This document shows, in pieces, positions 1 through 13,188 of a DNA stretch of 64,000 bases (its first letter is position 1; each line of letters opens with the position of its first letter). The stretch comes from Struthio camelus (taxonomy: Eukaryota > Chordata > Aves > Struthioniformes > Struthionidae): contig NC_090952.1 of the NCBI RefSeq assembly GCF_040807025.1, positions 4,232,001 to 4,296,000 on the forward strand, given 5' to 3'. The notes beneath the pieces are model-generated. The model did no database searches. It was not told the DNA's origin and saw only the letters and a program-made list of their open reading frames with translations. Made by a program: the position numbers and the translations under genes.

Positions 1-3000
1 CATGCCACAGTGCACTGTGCTCTCCTGGCACAGCCCTGTCCCCATGTCATTCAGCCCTGGCAGCCTCAGGGACAGTGATGTGGTCACCAGCACTGCACCA
101 GCCGTGAGCTGGGCAGCCCGGATGCAGCTTTACTGCGGGATTTGGTTCAGAGCAGCAGGGCCACGGAGCAGGCTGCAAGCAGGCCAGAGGAGCCTGCAAA
201 AACAAAGCCTATTCCAAGGTCCACCAGAGCCCAGGAAGATTTTGTCTGCCTTCAGTGTGCATGTGCATTTACATGTCTGGAGCAAGGCCATGCCCATGCT
301 GGGGGTGTGGATATGCTCTGTCTCCTCCGGAGCCCATGTGGAAACTCTTGCACCCCTTTCTTTGGACATTACAGAGGCGAGTAGCATATTTCAGTGGCTG
401 TGTGATGCTCGCTATGTAGGGCACAGCCAGACGTGGGCTAAGTCCTTCAAGCACAAGAGCCCCAGAGCCTCAGGACTGCAGAAATCATTTGGGAGCAATT
501 TTCTCTTTGGGACCCAGAAGGACCCTGCTAACCCCCCGAGCCGATCCCAATTCCAGACCTTCACATTACTGCGTGTGCCACCAGGAGCCCAGGACCACCA
601 TGACACCTTTCCCTGGAGACCTCCTCCTCCACGTCCCATTCAGCGCACAGTAACTCTGCTGTGACATTTTTACAGTTTCAGTTCCAAGCAACACCGGCAA
701 AGTTTCGAAGGCTCCCATGACGCAAGTGACACATTTCACACAGAGCGTTTGGAGCTGGGCTCTTTTTTCCCACCTTACAATTCATTTCCCTCTTTAAAAA
801 TAAAACTAAAGGGAAAAATAATGGAGCACGTCCCCCTAGCTGGGTAGGCCTAGCCTGGGGAAAGGGGTTGACTCTGAGAAGGCATCTGCAGGTTCTCTAA
901 GTGCCCAGAAGGCAGCAAGTCCCTCTGTCTGCACAGCAACTCATTGCTCATGAGCTACCTTAGCCTCCTTGTGCAGTGTCAGCTCTTTCCTACTTCCTGG
1001 ATGCCACAAGAGCCTGCTGCAGGGATGTTTGCAAGTGACTACTCTTCCACTAGCAACAACCCTGTACTCAACAGAGAGCCTGACACAGGGAGTAGGGCAA
1101 GATCCCAGATGAGAGCAGGAGGCCCTGAAATGCCTGGGCTGAGGCTTCTGGCATAGTCCCTGCCACCAGCTACCCGAGCCTGAGTGGGTCCTGCAGACAA
1201 GACAGGGCTGCACCCAATGGGCCAGGGCAGTTCACCCATGACACCAGCACTGCAGCTGGAAGGGGTCTCTGGCACACCAGAAGGTCCTGAGCTGGCCGGG
1301 GTCCCAGCCCATCATCCCTCCTGGTCCAGGGTGGTGGGGGCTGACGTGTTCCTGCTCTCATCACTCATGTGTCATCTTGACACATCAGGGCCCTGCCAGG
1401 TTTATGGCTTTATTGCTGCAGGAAAGCTGCACACCACCTGCTGCCATCAACGTCCTTGCCAGACCAGGCAGGGCTCTGCAGGCAGGCGCCAGCACCTGGG
1501 GTGAGCCAAGCCGGGCTTAGCTGCCATTGCCCTCCCAGGCTCTCCACAAACACAGCCACACACCGCAGCACCAGCCACGCTCCAGGCTCGCCGGGGCTGG
1601 GAGTCCAGCACAAGGAGCCGCCACAAAGTGTCCGTCATCCAGGAGGCCTGAGCGTCCCAGGCATGGTGGCAACGGGCACCTCCCTGCTCTCCTCGCTCTT
1701 GCAAACCGGTGGTGTTCTCCACTTCCTCCCCAGCACCCTTCTCCTTTGGGCTGTGGGAAGTGGTTGTGCTGTGCTCGCAGGCGCTTTGCAGACACCAACA
1801 GCATCCCAGCAAACCCCAGAACCTGAGACGGTGAGTTCGTTAGGAGCACGAGTTCATCAGCAGTTTTCCCATTTAAAAGGCTCCCTACCAGGACCAATGT
1901 AACGCCCTTCCGGTAGCACAGCAAGGCCAGGCCTAGCATCCTCTTCGTTATGCTTTGCTGGGTGCTTTAGTTTTGGGTCATGGGAGCAGGTTGGGCAGTG
2001 CTGGCCGGGCTGGGCTGCTGCTCCACCAGACCTGGCACGCAACGGGCACGCGTCCCCCTGCCACGAGCTCATCCGCACGCTACAGGCACATACGGGCAGG
2101 ATGGGCAGGCTCAGCCGCCGGAGAGGCTGCAGCTATCATGGCTCTGCACTGACCGGGGGCAGGTGTGGGTCTGCCTGCTCCTGTCCATATGGCATCCCTA
2201 AGCATTCACCCTTTCACGAGGTGCTTGTCACTGCCCGGCTGACAGGGACAGCCAGCACTTCAGCCCACGAGCGGTCTGACTGCAGCGGAGGTTTCAGCTT
2301 AACTGGGCTCGCGGGTCCTCTCTCAGCCACAGGCCGACCTGATGGGGCACAAGCTCCCTTGGTTGCCCGTGCAGGGCTGGGCAGCCAGCCCTCACCCTGG
2401 GGAAAGTGAAGCAGGTTCCTCTAGGAAATGAGCAGCAGAGCCGTGTTGACAGACCTGTGCTGTCCCGGCCGCAGGGGGGCAGTTTCAGGGCCTTGCTGGG
2501 GTGAATCAGCTGCATGCAGCTGAGTCAGAGCACCCAGTGGGGCCCCTTTGCTGTCTTGACCGGGAGCATTCGACACAGCCTCCCTGCACGGCCTAGAAGG
2601 GCCCCAAATCCCTGTCCCCATATCTGTCCAAAAGACATCGCCTCCGTCCCACAGAATGCTCCGTCCCAGCAGCAGCCCAAAGGCGAGCGGTGATTTTGGA
2701 CCCCTGTGTTGTCTGTTGGAGAGAGCAGAGGACGCCCGGGCAGCACCGCTCCTGCACTACCGCCCCGTGCCCCAAAGCAGGGCTACGTGGCCCTGCAGGC
2801 AGCTTTGCCCTCGCGGGGGCAGGAGGACGGGGCCACCAGGCGGCACAGTGGCTGAGCCCAAACCCGAGCAGCTCCCAGCGGGTGGAGGCGGCGAGGGAGG
2901 GCGACGCGCAGCACTCGCCTCCCACGCTCGGCTGCAGCAAGCGGGGCAAAGCCGCACGATGGGAAGTTGCGCTGCAGTGGGCAGAAGTGAACGAGCCCGT

Positions 3001-4230
3001 CGTTTCCCCTCTGCAAACAGGAAAGGGGTGGGGAGGGCGAGCACCCCATCTCGGGGCGCGCGGCGAGAGGGCGAGCGCCCAGGGACGTTGTCCACATGTG
3101 GCGCAAGCCCACTCGGCTCCCTGCCACCAGCGGCGCCAACGGCAGCTCCGGGCTCATCGCAAGGAGGCTCAGAAATGAGATCCTGTCTAGAGAGTGGCTA
3201 TAATTCACCCTCCAGATCCTGGGCCAGAAGTCCGGCCAGCAGGGCTGGGTTGCTCCATGCTGGGTGCTAAACTGAGACCAACCGGTTAGTTTTAAGCCGG
3301 ATCAGCTCTGGGAGCTGGTTCAGCGCTGGAAGATGCTGGCCCACCCCAGCGCGCTGCCTGGTGACGCTCATGAACGGGTCCGGCCCAGCCAGTCCTGACG
3401 CAGCTGGGGCAAAGCGCTAGCTCTGGTCACTTTTGCTGGGCTAACGCATCCATACTCTTCCTCCTGCTCGTTGTCGGACCCCCCCCCTCCGCCTTCTGCT
3501 TCCCTAAGATAGGGGTGCAAATCCCCAGCTAAGGTCACGGGCTGTCAGCCAGGACACCTGGGTTCTGCACCATGCCTGGCACCCCTGGCTTCGCCACAGG
3601 CACCACCTGGGGAGGCACCTATGAGACACAGGGAAAACTTGCATCGGCAGCCTTCTTCCCTCCTCCTCCTCCTCCTCAGCTGCAGCCCCCCACACATATA
3701 GCCATGGGACTGCAGAGACGCTTAGGTCAGACACAACTTCAGCCCACCCCAGCCAGTGCTCAGATCATCAGGCCACACTGCCCCTTCGAGCTCCTTCAAG
3801 CTTTGCAGCCCACCGGTTTGCAGCCTCCTCTGCACAGTGCAACACGGGTTGAGGGCTCTCCAGTCACCCCCGGCATACGCCAAGCACTTGCCAGCAGCAA
3901 AAATGCCCGGCGCTTGCTGCACAGCGGAGGTCTGGGGTGGCGAACACCCTGTCCTGCAGTACCTCACCCACATCTGGCACCCAGGTCCCACGGGCGAACC
4001 TGCTGAGCCAGCCGCTGCCTCCTGCCAGCTCCGATGTGGGGTGACCGCAGCGCCACGGAGCATCTCTCATCCTGGCTGACCCTCTGCCACGGGAGCGGGC
4101 GCCCCTGCCCGCTGCGGCCGTGCCCGCGCCGGGAGCTGGTGGCTGGCGCTCTGGACCGGCGGGCCCGTGCCAGAGGAGGCCTTGCCCGGCGCACGCCGGG
4201 TGCGCGGCGGTTGCTCGCCTGCCCTGCTTT

Positions 4231-4240
4231 CTATAAATAG
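4231..4240 (+). promoter_or_regulatory. MEF2-type / TATA-like site
   Basis: The ten bases CTATAAATAG match the MEF2 consensus CTA(A/T)4TAG exactly and also contain a TATA-box core. They sit at the edge of a GC-rich block, about 9 kb inside the presumed first intron of DGKK. A short match like this can arise by chance, so a regulatory role is only a suggestion. Confidence 0.25.
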
Positions 4241-6502
4241 TTTGCCTTTCCGGAGCGTGTCCCCAAGTGCGGGGGCGGCGAGCCTCCGCCTCGCTACGTC
4301 CCCGGGCAGGGAGCGCGCGCTGCGGTTGCTGAGGGCTTGCATGCCCATCCCTGCTCTCCCCGGCCCCGGCCCGAGCACGGCCTGGCCCTGGGGCCACATC
4401 CACCCTGTGGAGTTTGCTGGGACCCCACGGGTCCTGCTGCTCCTCCATGCGCGGGGGCAGGAGCTCTGCTCCAGCTGACTCTTCCACTGCATAGGTACAG
4501 CCCTGAGTGCAGCGTGCTTCCCCCACCTCAACCCAAGCCCTTGCCCCTTCAGTCACTCCAAAGCGATTTTGCAGTGCCAGCAGGGCCCTCTAGAGAGCCA
4601 CAGTGGAGCCAACATTGGCTCCATCCCAGCGAGAGAGAAGGCAACGTAGCACACGGATGCCCTTCGCCCAAGTCCGACACGGCCGAAATGCCACCTGCCT
4701 GGCAGCAAGCCCAAGGCTGGCCGTGAGGCAGGCCTGGATGGACTACGGTGAATTTTCTCCATGGGTACTCTGACCTCAGGGGTCAGGGTAAATCCTTCGC
4801 CACTGCCAGTGCCCAGAGGCTGAGCTCTGCGGCGCAGGGCAGAGCAGCCTCTGCCGGTGTGGCGTGCTCCCAGCTTGGTGCAAAGCGCGGGTCAGCGCTG
4901 GACAACCTCCTGCACCGTGGGGGATGCACCAGGCGCTGAGCAGGCCTGGGGACGGAGGGCAGCAGGGTGAAACCAAGAATGAAACTGTCTGGGATCTGAC
5001 GAGAAATTGCTGCCTCTGACTCACCCACAGCCGGCATAGGCAAAGAGGGAGCAGCACCAGTGCCACGGAGGGGATGCAGCTAAAAATAGTGCCAAGAGGT
5101 TGGCCGGCCACCGCCAACACACGCTGCTCGGCTGTGCAGGGCTGCGCCCTGCCGGGAAGGAGCCAATTCCCTGGTACCCCCGGCCACTGTGCCCACGGGC
5201 CGGCCATGTACACGGCATGAGCAAGGGGGCTCAGGCTCACATCCCTCCAGAGCTGCATCCCAGCCGGGCCTCTTCCAGGCAAGGGTGCAAACCTGAAGTT
5301 CATCTCTTCCTCTGCCCCCAAGGCAGACTCCCCTGATGCTGGTTCAAATCCCCCGCTCCCGTAGCTCAGCTGCCTGCCCACCCGAGGGAAGAGCCCCTAG
5401 CGCAACCAGATCAGGCTGTGCTTACAACTAGGACAGCAAGACTTTTCCACGGGGCTCTGCCTTGCAACAAAAGGAGCTGTCGGAGAAGGGTGAGCTCCTT
5501 GGGCAATGCCAGCATGGACAGCTCATGGCCACCGCGCTGGGTCACAGCCTGGGTTACACTTCTGCATGGCTCCCACAAGACTCTGCCTAGCCCCATGCTG
5601 ACACAACGCCTTGCCCAGGGAGGAGAAAAGGAGCCCAAATACTGGTCAACGCACCAACCTGCATCACATGAGCATCATCCCTGGCTCAGCGCTCGCAGTC
5701 ACCCTGCTCCAAATCCACCAGCCCACTAGATGTGACGGGCTCTCTCTGGACACACGTCAGGATTTGATCAGGTCATAACCACTGCCCTCCTGCCAACCAC
5801 ACAGGTCCCAAGAAGTCCAACAAGAACGCTGCCTCCAGGACGGCGGGATAAGAGCTTCCAGCCATACAAACAGCCCAGCTGCAGCAGGGCCACTGCATGT
5901 GCTGCGCACCCGCAGGCCGGAGTCATTTGGAAACCTTATCAAGTTTGGGTGCCCGTGATACGGCAAAGCTCTTCCGGGAACCAGGCATCTGCGAGGAACA
6001 GAGTCCCCAAGCGGTGACAGCCCGGCAGGCTCAAACGCACCAGGGCTCTCCTCCTATGAAGCACTGGGGTGGGGGGGAGAGTTTAAAAGGCTGCAGTTCC
6101 AGGAACTCAAATCCCTTTTCTCAGTGTTTGCAGGACCCCTGCCTTGAGGTTTGTACACCGGCCCCTGTGAAACACTTGTCTTAACATATGCCAGTAGGCA
6201 GTGGAACCGCGTGCTGCAAGACACTACCCAGGCACCACCCAGGTTTGGGAGGCACCAAAACGGGCTAAAGAATTAATGAGGGTGTCAGGAATGAGGGAAG
6301 GGGTTGGTTTGCTCCTGGGGAAATCCCTCCCCCATTACAGCTTGGACTCCAGCAGTGACAGCCCTAGGCTGCTTTCTAGCAATGAGCTTGCATGTCCCAG
6401 ATCGCGGTTGGATCTGTCCCTGAGCCCCTCCCAGGAGATGTCCTGGACCAGACAAGCCCCATCATCATGCAGCCCTGCAGCTGCCACCGTCCCCTCCTGC
6501 CC

Positions 6503-6542
6503 CACACACACACGCGTGCATGGGCACACGCGCGGGCACACG
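6503..6542. repeat. Short CA/CG alternating tract
   Basis: A run of CA and CG dinucleotides with few interruptions. It is a simple repeat with potential to form Z-DNA. Confidence 0.6.
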
Positions 6543-9500
6543 CCGTAGCGCTCCTGCCCTGCCCAGCTATTTGCAGTTGAGGCAGTTGTGCTTGCATAAT
6601 GGAAAATGTGAGCGGCGAGAGGGCAGCGCATTTCAGAAACCGCACAAACATCCGGCTGGTGTCACCGTGGCTATCTTTACACCCCAGACACGAGCTCGGT
6701 GAGCCCTGATTAACAAGAGCGAGACCGGCTTCCCCTGCTGTGCCAGCGCCTCCCAGGGAGCGATAGGTCCCCCGGGAGATGTGACCCTGCTCCCTGGTGC
6801 TCTGCAGGCCACCCGCCGCAGGGCTGGCAGCGCCGGAGCAAGGCAGCGGTGCTGCCAGGGGCGTAGATGGGTGCCGAGGGCCAGCTGGCCGCTGCGCTCG
6901 CCGGCACCGCGCGCACAGCTGGCGCGGGTCGCCCCTGCGCCGGTCGCTCGGCCTCTGGTGCAAGCGAGTCTCCTCGGGGAGCCAGGGACGGGAGCGCGCG
7001 CTGGCGCTACACCCAGTATCACGGCACAGAGCCCACCAAGCCAACCAAGGCTGGCTTCTCCCAGGCACGGGATCCCAAAGCACATCATCAGCAACCCCAA
7101 AAGCACGCAGGGGGAACCCCCAAAACACACAGGGGAGCCCAAAGCACGCAGGGGACCCCGCCAAGCACGCAGAGGCTCTGGCAAGACCATCACTGCAATA
7201 TTGCCTCCAACCCTGCAGGGCCAGGGGCTCGCAGCCGGCCGCAGGCGACGCTGCCTCATCCCGCTGCAGAGCTGTCAGGCAGCATCCGTCGCCCCCGGGC
7301 CACAGCATGTCCCCGGGCCACGCATGAGGGCTGCAGCACGTGGCCCCGGCCAGAGCCAGCAGGACCAGGCAGCTGCCAGAAGCTCCCGGAGCCTCCTGCA
7401 GCCCGGCTTTCACGCAGTGACACGTCAGTTCTCAGCTCAGCGCGGTGCCCTGCCAGCCGCGAGCAAACGGGCGCATTGTTGAGGTTACCTCACAGGAAGC
7501 CCTGCAGCGGGTGACGGCCCCGCGGCAGCTCTGCAGGGAGCCAGGGGCTGCCGATGACAGAGCGGCCGCCCTCCACCGTCCCGCTGCGCCTCATGCCTTT
7601 TCCTTCCCACGCTCCCCCTTGCAGACCAACACCCGGCGCGCAGGCAGGCCAAGGGCGGGCGCGCAGCGCTTCCCGGCACCTGGCCCCTGCCAGGGCGACA
7701 AACACCACCAAACACCCCCAGCAGCGGCTGCAACGGGCGCTGTAGCGGCTACAGCAGTGCCCTGGCCAGAGGCAGGCTGAGGGTGAGAGTCCTCCCGGGG
7801 GCCGAAACACCGGCTGTCGGGGGAAGCCCAGGAAAGCAGTTCTGGGGGCTGGGCAGGGAGGGAGGCAGGGGATGAGAGAGATGGAGAGGAGTTTCCCGAG
7901 AAAACGGGGGCTAAAAGGTCTCCCCAAAGACAGGCTGCATGCCACAGAGAGGTGCCAGGCGCAGAGGGACACGATAGCCTGGGGAGACGGCACGGCGGGG
8001 ACAAGGGTAGTGTCTCAGCTGGAGCTCCTGGCCAGGCTCTCAGCAAGCGGGGCGCGCGGGCTGGGCCGTGTACTCAGCACCTTGAGCAGCAGCGGGGAGA
8101 CGGGACGATGCAGCGCCAGCAAGGCCACGCAGCCAGGGCCAGGAGCCACCAGCATCCCTATGCCGAGCAGCGCCTCAGGGACGCGCTGCCCAGCAGCCGC
8201 CCCGCCGCCTTCCCGCTGTAGGAAGGAGGTTTCCAGGCCCAGCCCCATGGGTCCTGCCTCGCTTTCCTTTTCCCTTGGCCAGGATCCAGCCCTCTCCACC
8301 CAGCCGGCCCCATGCCCCGCAGCAGCACCCTGGCGCGACCCAGGCCCTCTGCTCCGCCAGCGACCCCGGGCTGCCCCAACACCCGCGTTCCTCCACGCGC
8401 GTGGCTCGTCCTTCCCGCGCAAGGTCCCTCCTTGGGGCACCCTGAGCCTGCGGGATGCCCAGCACCCCCAGCAAGCAACAGGGGCGCTCACCCCTCGGGG
8501 GTACAACTAGCCCAGGGCCCCTAAGCACCAACCTAGCCCAGCTGCGGACGGGGTCCCCCAGCCCCGGGGAGGGAGGCTGGTTCCCCGCAGCCGTGGCAAG
8601 GGACGCCAGCCCCGTGGAAGCCTGTTGGCCCACCCAAGAGCAGATGGGGCCCCCCCAGCCCCACAGAACAGCGGTAATTTACCCCTCAGCACTGTCACAG
8701 CCCAAGGAATTAGGGCCCTTGAGACCGCGATTGCCCCAGCTGAACGGCATCTAACGCTCGTGCCAGCAGCGGTCAGGGCTGTGGCCAGCGTGCCCACGCT
8801 GCGGGGGCAACGCTCCGGTCCCCACCATGGGCTGCACCGGTTCCTGGCACGGAGGATCCCAGCTCGCAGCCCCCCGCCGCCCCGGCGCACGCTCCCCACG
8901 GGCACCGGTCGGCGCCCTGAAGGGCTCAGGCAGCGACGGGGACCCTGCCAGGGCGCCGAGCTCCCAGCCCACGCGGGAGCCGCGTGCTCCCCAGCCTCTC
9001 AGATGCCTCAGCGCGCCCTGGAGCAGTTTGGAAGCCCGTGCAGCAGCCGGGTGAGGACCGGGCGCTCCCGGGTGCAGGCGGCACCCGGACAGACGCGAGG
9101 TGGGTGACGGCAGGTGAGGGCAGGGCCGGGCCACCTTTCCTTCCACCACCCCGGCTGAGGGGTCCGTCCGGCAGCCAGGTGGCCGCCCCTTCCTCCTAGG
9201 GAGCAGGAGGGCACGGGGGCCTCCCGTTCTCCCCTCCAAGCCCCACGCTGTCCCCCATCTCCGCTGCCAGCCCGCGGCGTCACCGCCCGGCACAGCCTCG
9301 AGGCCAAGCCCGGCCCTGCTCCGAGCGGTCCGAGGGGGCCGAGCGCCGGGATGCCGCAGAGCATCCGCCCGCCCCCAGCACCGGCTCTGCCCTCCTGTCG
9401 TTCCCCCTCAAACCCGGGGCGTTCGGAGCCGCACGCGGCTTTGATGATGGCCCCCCCCCTCCCCCGGCACAAGGAAACGGCAGCCCGCGGCGAGGAGGAG

Positions 9501-10690
9501 GGGGCGGCAGGCGGGCCCCCTCCTCCCTGGGGCCATTCAGCCCCGCGGGGGCACCCGCGCCTGGCAGCTGCCATTGTCACGGAGCACAATGGCCTTGCCG
9601 CCTCCGCGCCGAGGCCAGCGCAAAGCGCCCCACGGGGCGCCCCGGCAATTACAGCCCGGAGGAGAAGGCAAAGCTGGAGGTGTGCGTACAGAGTGGGAGT
9701 GGGGAGCTGTGATTGACGGGGAGAGCCGGGGAGGGAGGGAGGCAGGGACGGGCCAGCTGGGGCCACCTGCGGGCGGGGGGGACAGGAAAACATGCCTGGC
9801 GCTGGCGGCGGGGAGTGCTGGGCAAGGGGAGCAGTTATCGGGAAGGATCCAGCAGGGATGGGTAGACCCCAGGCAGATCCTGCCCTCGCCGTCTTGCCCC
9901 CACGAGGCCGGACACCGCGGGAGAGCCTCCCAACGCCACGCTCAGAGCCAGGGCAACAGGGCCCACGAGGGACCCCAGCCCAGGCCAGCGCGTGGGAGCC
10001 AAGGTGAGGAGAGAGGTGGAGAAGAGCTGGCAAACGTGGTGCTGCCCAGCCAGACGGAGCCAAAAACGGAGGCGGGATCCTCGGGGAGAAGCCTTAAGCT
10101 TGACGCAGCGGCTGTCCCATGAGGGTCAGACCCAGAGCGGCACGGACCGGCTGGCGGAGCCCGGATCCGCCGCGGCCTCCGCCAGAGCCAAGGGCAGGAG
10201 CGCCGCTGCCCCGCTGCCTCCCTGCTGCCTTCCCCAGGCCCCTGGGGGCGGGCGCTGCCGAGGGGCTCCAGCTGCTGGGCCAGGGCGTTGCAGCACCCGC
10301 GCGTCCCCCGGCGCCCGCCCCGGGGCGCAAGGGCACAGCGCCGGCGCACCGGCCGGAGCGCTGCTCCTGCTGCCCCGCAGGAGCTGCCGCAGCCGGCAGG
10401 CACGGCCAGCTCAGCCCCGCTGGCCCGGGAGGGCAGGGAGCAGGGCCCTTGTCCACGACGACCGCTGCCCTGCGCTCCCGCTCCGGCCACGGTCACTGCC
10501 ACCCCCCACAGATGGTGCTGAGCTCTCCCCTGCCCTTGCCGGGCAGCCTGGCTTCCCACCGCGCCCCTCGCTCTAGCTCTCTCCTTCCCCGCAGGGTCTC
10601 ATCCTGCACCTCGAACAGCATCCGTGGCCAGCACCCACCTGGCAGCCAGAGGCTAGGGGAAGCCCTGGAGATGCCCACCCGGGTGCGGCG

Positions 10691-10707
10691 ATGGGGAAAC
10701 TGAGGCA
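10691..10707 (-). repeat. MIR-like core fragment
   Basis: The 17 bases ATGGGGAAACTGAGGCA are the reverse of the most conserved piece of MIR/CORE-SINE elements (TGCCTCAGTTTCCCCAT). Only this core is recognisable, so it is either a very old SINE remnant or a chance match. Confidence 0.35.
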
Positions 10708-11699
10708 CGCTCCTGGTGCAGCCGCGGGGACCCTGGCTTCCTGGAGGATTCAGCAAGTGCCCTCACTGCCACCTTCTCCGGAAATGTCTTCTGCTGAGCA
10801 GGAAAACCCCACGGTGCCGGCCGGGAGCGGGCAACTTCCACCCTCCCGGGAAACCGCCCTTTGCCCCTCTCGTGCCAACACGCGGGGCTTGGCATGGCAG
10901 CGCCATCCGGGCCAGGGCGAGAGGAGCTGACCCCAGCCCCAGTGCCTGCCTCAACCGGCCCCTCGCTGACCGTCCTCCCTGTCACCAGGCTCCACGCGCT
11001 GTCCCATCTGCGCTCCATCCCTCCATGCCTGGTGGCACCCAGCCAAGCGGGGACCGGGGGGAAGCCCACAGCCACGGCAGTGCCAACAGCAGCTGGAGGT
11101 GCGGGGGGGGGGGGCATTGCTGACCCTTAGGACGCAGCTAACATGAAGCTGCAAAGCCTGGGACGAGTCGGCACCACCGAGTCGGCTACAGCATTCACAC
11201 CCCAAGGGCGGCGGGGAGCTCGGGGCGCCCGGCCGAACTCAGAGAGGTCCTGCGCCGACGCCAGCGTCAAGCCCCCGCGCCTCCCACGCTGGGAACGCAG
11301 GGGCGGCGGGTGAGCGGCGGGAGCCCGCGGGCAGGCGGAGGTGCAGCCGGGCACGCTCCTCGCTCCGCACCACTCGCATTCGGCACATGCATTCCCCCCC
11401 CCGCCGCCACGGGGCTTTTCGGCCACATCCACGCTTCCTCCCGTGCTGGCGAGCGCAGCCAGCCCAGCCGCTGATCCCCGTGCAGAGGGGCAGCCAGGGG
11501 AGAGTGAGCTGGGTACGCCGTGTCCAGCCGGGCTCAGCACTGTTGGGGCAGGGGGTGCAATGAAGCCTGGCCCCCCGGGGAGAGGCTTTCCATGGCGGCG
11601 AACCCCTGCATACCCCCAGGCGCGACATTTGGCCGGGGGATCAGCTGGGGCCCTTCCTGTGAGCACTGCAGATACCGCTTTCACTCGCACCACCATCTA

Positions 11700-12230
11700 A
11701 TCCTGCTATACGGTAGCTGCAGGCTCTGGGCTGCTGCATGCAGCCTGGAGGTGGATTCAAAAAACCACTTTCCCATCATTTCATTAAGAGCCTGGCACTG
11801 ATTTCCTCCCTGCATTGTCCCTAGATCCTCCCTGCCAATAAAGGCCCCCTACATGCCTCCTTCTCTAGCCCTTTCTTCTCACTAGTCCATCCAACATGGG
11901 GTTTTTTCCAGCCTTCCTGTGCCTCGGGCAGAAGATGCCTGGCCATTTCGCCATCCTCTTTTCCACCCCTCACAGGGCACACATGCCCACCCGTTTCTGC
12001 TTGTACAGCAGGGCCACCACCCCATATTTTTGCAGGTCCTACCAAACTAGCTTCTTCTGTACAAGCCTCCCCAACACGCGCAAGCTGCCTCCCGTGTCAA
12101 TGGCCAGGGAGAGGAGCAAAGGAGCATCATGTCCTGTGTCAAAGGTGTTCCCGTCCACCCAGCACAACATCATAAGCAATTTAATCTAGGGAAGGCAGTG
12201 GCAGAGGTGCCCACAGGGGACCTGGCATGG
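11700..12230. other. AT-richer pocket of unknown nature
   Basis: About 530 bases with clearly lower GC than both flanks, many CT-rich runs on the plus strand, and a plus-strand open frame of 97 codons with no recognised similarity. It could be an old degraded repeat insertion or a conserved non-coding element. No target-site duplication or terminal repeats were found by eye. Confidence 0.25.
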
Positions 12231-12990
12231 CCTAATTAACGTGGGGACCGAGGAAAGACAGAGGTTCAGCTGAGCCGCCCACTGAGCCTTGCACATGCAA
12301 TGCCTGCTGCAGGGGAGCTGATCCCAGGGGCCCACAGTGCCGTGACGACCTACGGAGTGACATTATCCCGCCGTGCAGTCGGCACACAGGTTTCCCTCCC
12401 CACAGCTCTCCGACCTGCCTGGCTGAGCCACGGACCCTAAATTTCATCCTGGGACAGTCTGGGTGGCGGCAAAGCCTTCCTGAAGGAGCCCCCTTTCCCC
12501 AGCCACAGACAAGTATGAAATGCAGCCCGTTCCTAAGTCGAATGTCCAAACCCGGAGGATCCCTCACCGACGGGACCCAGGCGATCTAGAGGAGGGGGAT
12601 TCTGGACTGGGAGAGCCCCTGCTCCCTAATAGTGGGGCAACATCTCTGCTCTGCTGTCCCCAAATGCACAGCCCCCAAGGGCCACTGCTGACCCCGACAC
12701 CACTGGGTTTCTACCGTGTTGCCCATGCCCTCGCTGGGACATGCTGTCCTGGCACCTCTCTGTCAGGGTTCAGGCCCCTCCTGGCTCTGCCCTGGCCCCC
12801 GCTGCAGCGTGCCCAGTGCCTGGGTACCGGCTGGCTGGCTGGTCTGGGTTTGGTTGGGTTGCAAGTAGCAAGCAAGCATCTCACACGGATTTACACCCCA
12901 GGGCAGGTGAAGGCAATCCCCGATCTCAGTGAGCCCCGCAGGATCCCACGCGCAAGCTGACCCCATGCGTAGAGACCGCACGTCCCTGAC

Positions 12991-13188
12991 CTTGCTCCTC
13001 ATCTGCCCAGACGTGGACACCTTCCGGATGAGCTTGTGGGAACTGTCCTCCTGCTCCCCTTCACTGTCGGATGACTCCTCTCCTCCTGCCTCGGGTGAGA
13101 TGGGTGCCAGCTTATCCGAGTCCAGGGATGACACCGATTCCCGGGCCTTCCTCAGGAACAGGTCTCCGGACACCAGTTTCTCGGCCAT
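12991..13188 (-). CDS. DGKK: Diacylglycerol kinase, type II (kappa by synteny), first coding exon
   Basis: This exon encodes 66 residues from ATG (13188-13186) in a fair Kozak context (GGGAAGATGG) to a GT donor at 12990, ending in phase 0. The second half has an acidic SSDSEGEQE stretch followed by KLIRKVSTSGQ. That matches the N-terminus of the type II diacylglycerol kinases delta and eta (SSDSE, then KLIRKVSTSGQIR just before the PH domain), and in that family a phase-0 splice follows at the same place. These enzymes phosphorylate diacylglycerol to phosphatidic acid at membranes. The assignment to kappa rests on position: DGKK neighbours SHROOM4 and BMP15 in mammals, in this orientation. 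As I recall it, mammalian DGKK lacks this motif and carries a PE-rich repeat instead, so delta/eta-like is the fallback. RKVS resembles a basophilic kinase site. PH, C1 and catalytic exons are outside the window. Confidence 0.8.

Larger units (their letters stand above)
1..12990. other. Gene-free stretch, probably DGKK intron 1
   Basis: No exon of a recognisable protein family was found here on either strand. The minus-strand exon at 12991-13188 ends in a GT donor, so on the minus strand this stretch should be the start of a long first intron. In the related genes DGKD and DGKH the first intron is also very long. The next expected exon encodes a PH domain and was not seen, so it should lie left of the window. 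Many open frames of 60-350 codons occur, but the DNA is GC-rich with few stop codons and none has splice signals plus family similarity. AT-richer pockets lie near 750-840 and 11700-12230. Confidence 0.6.
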
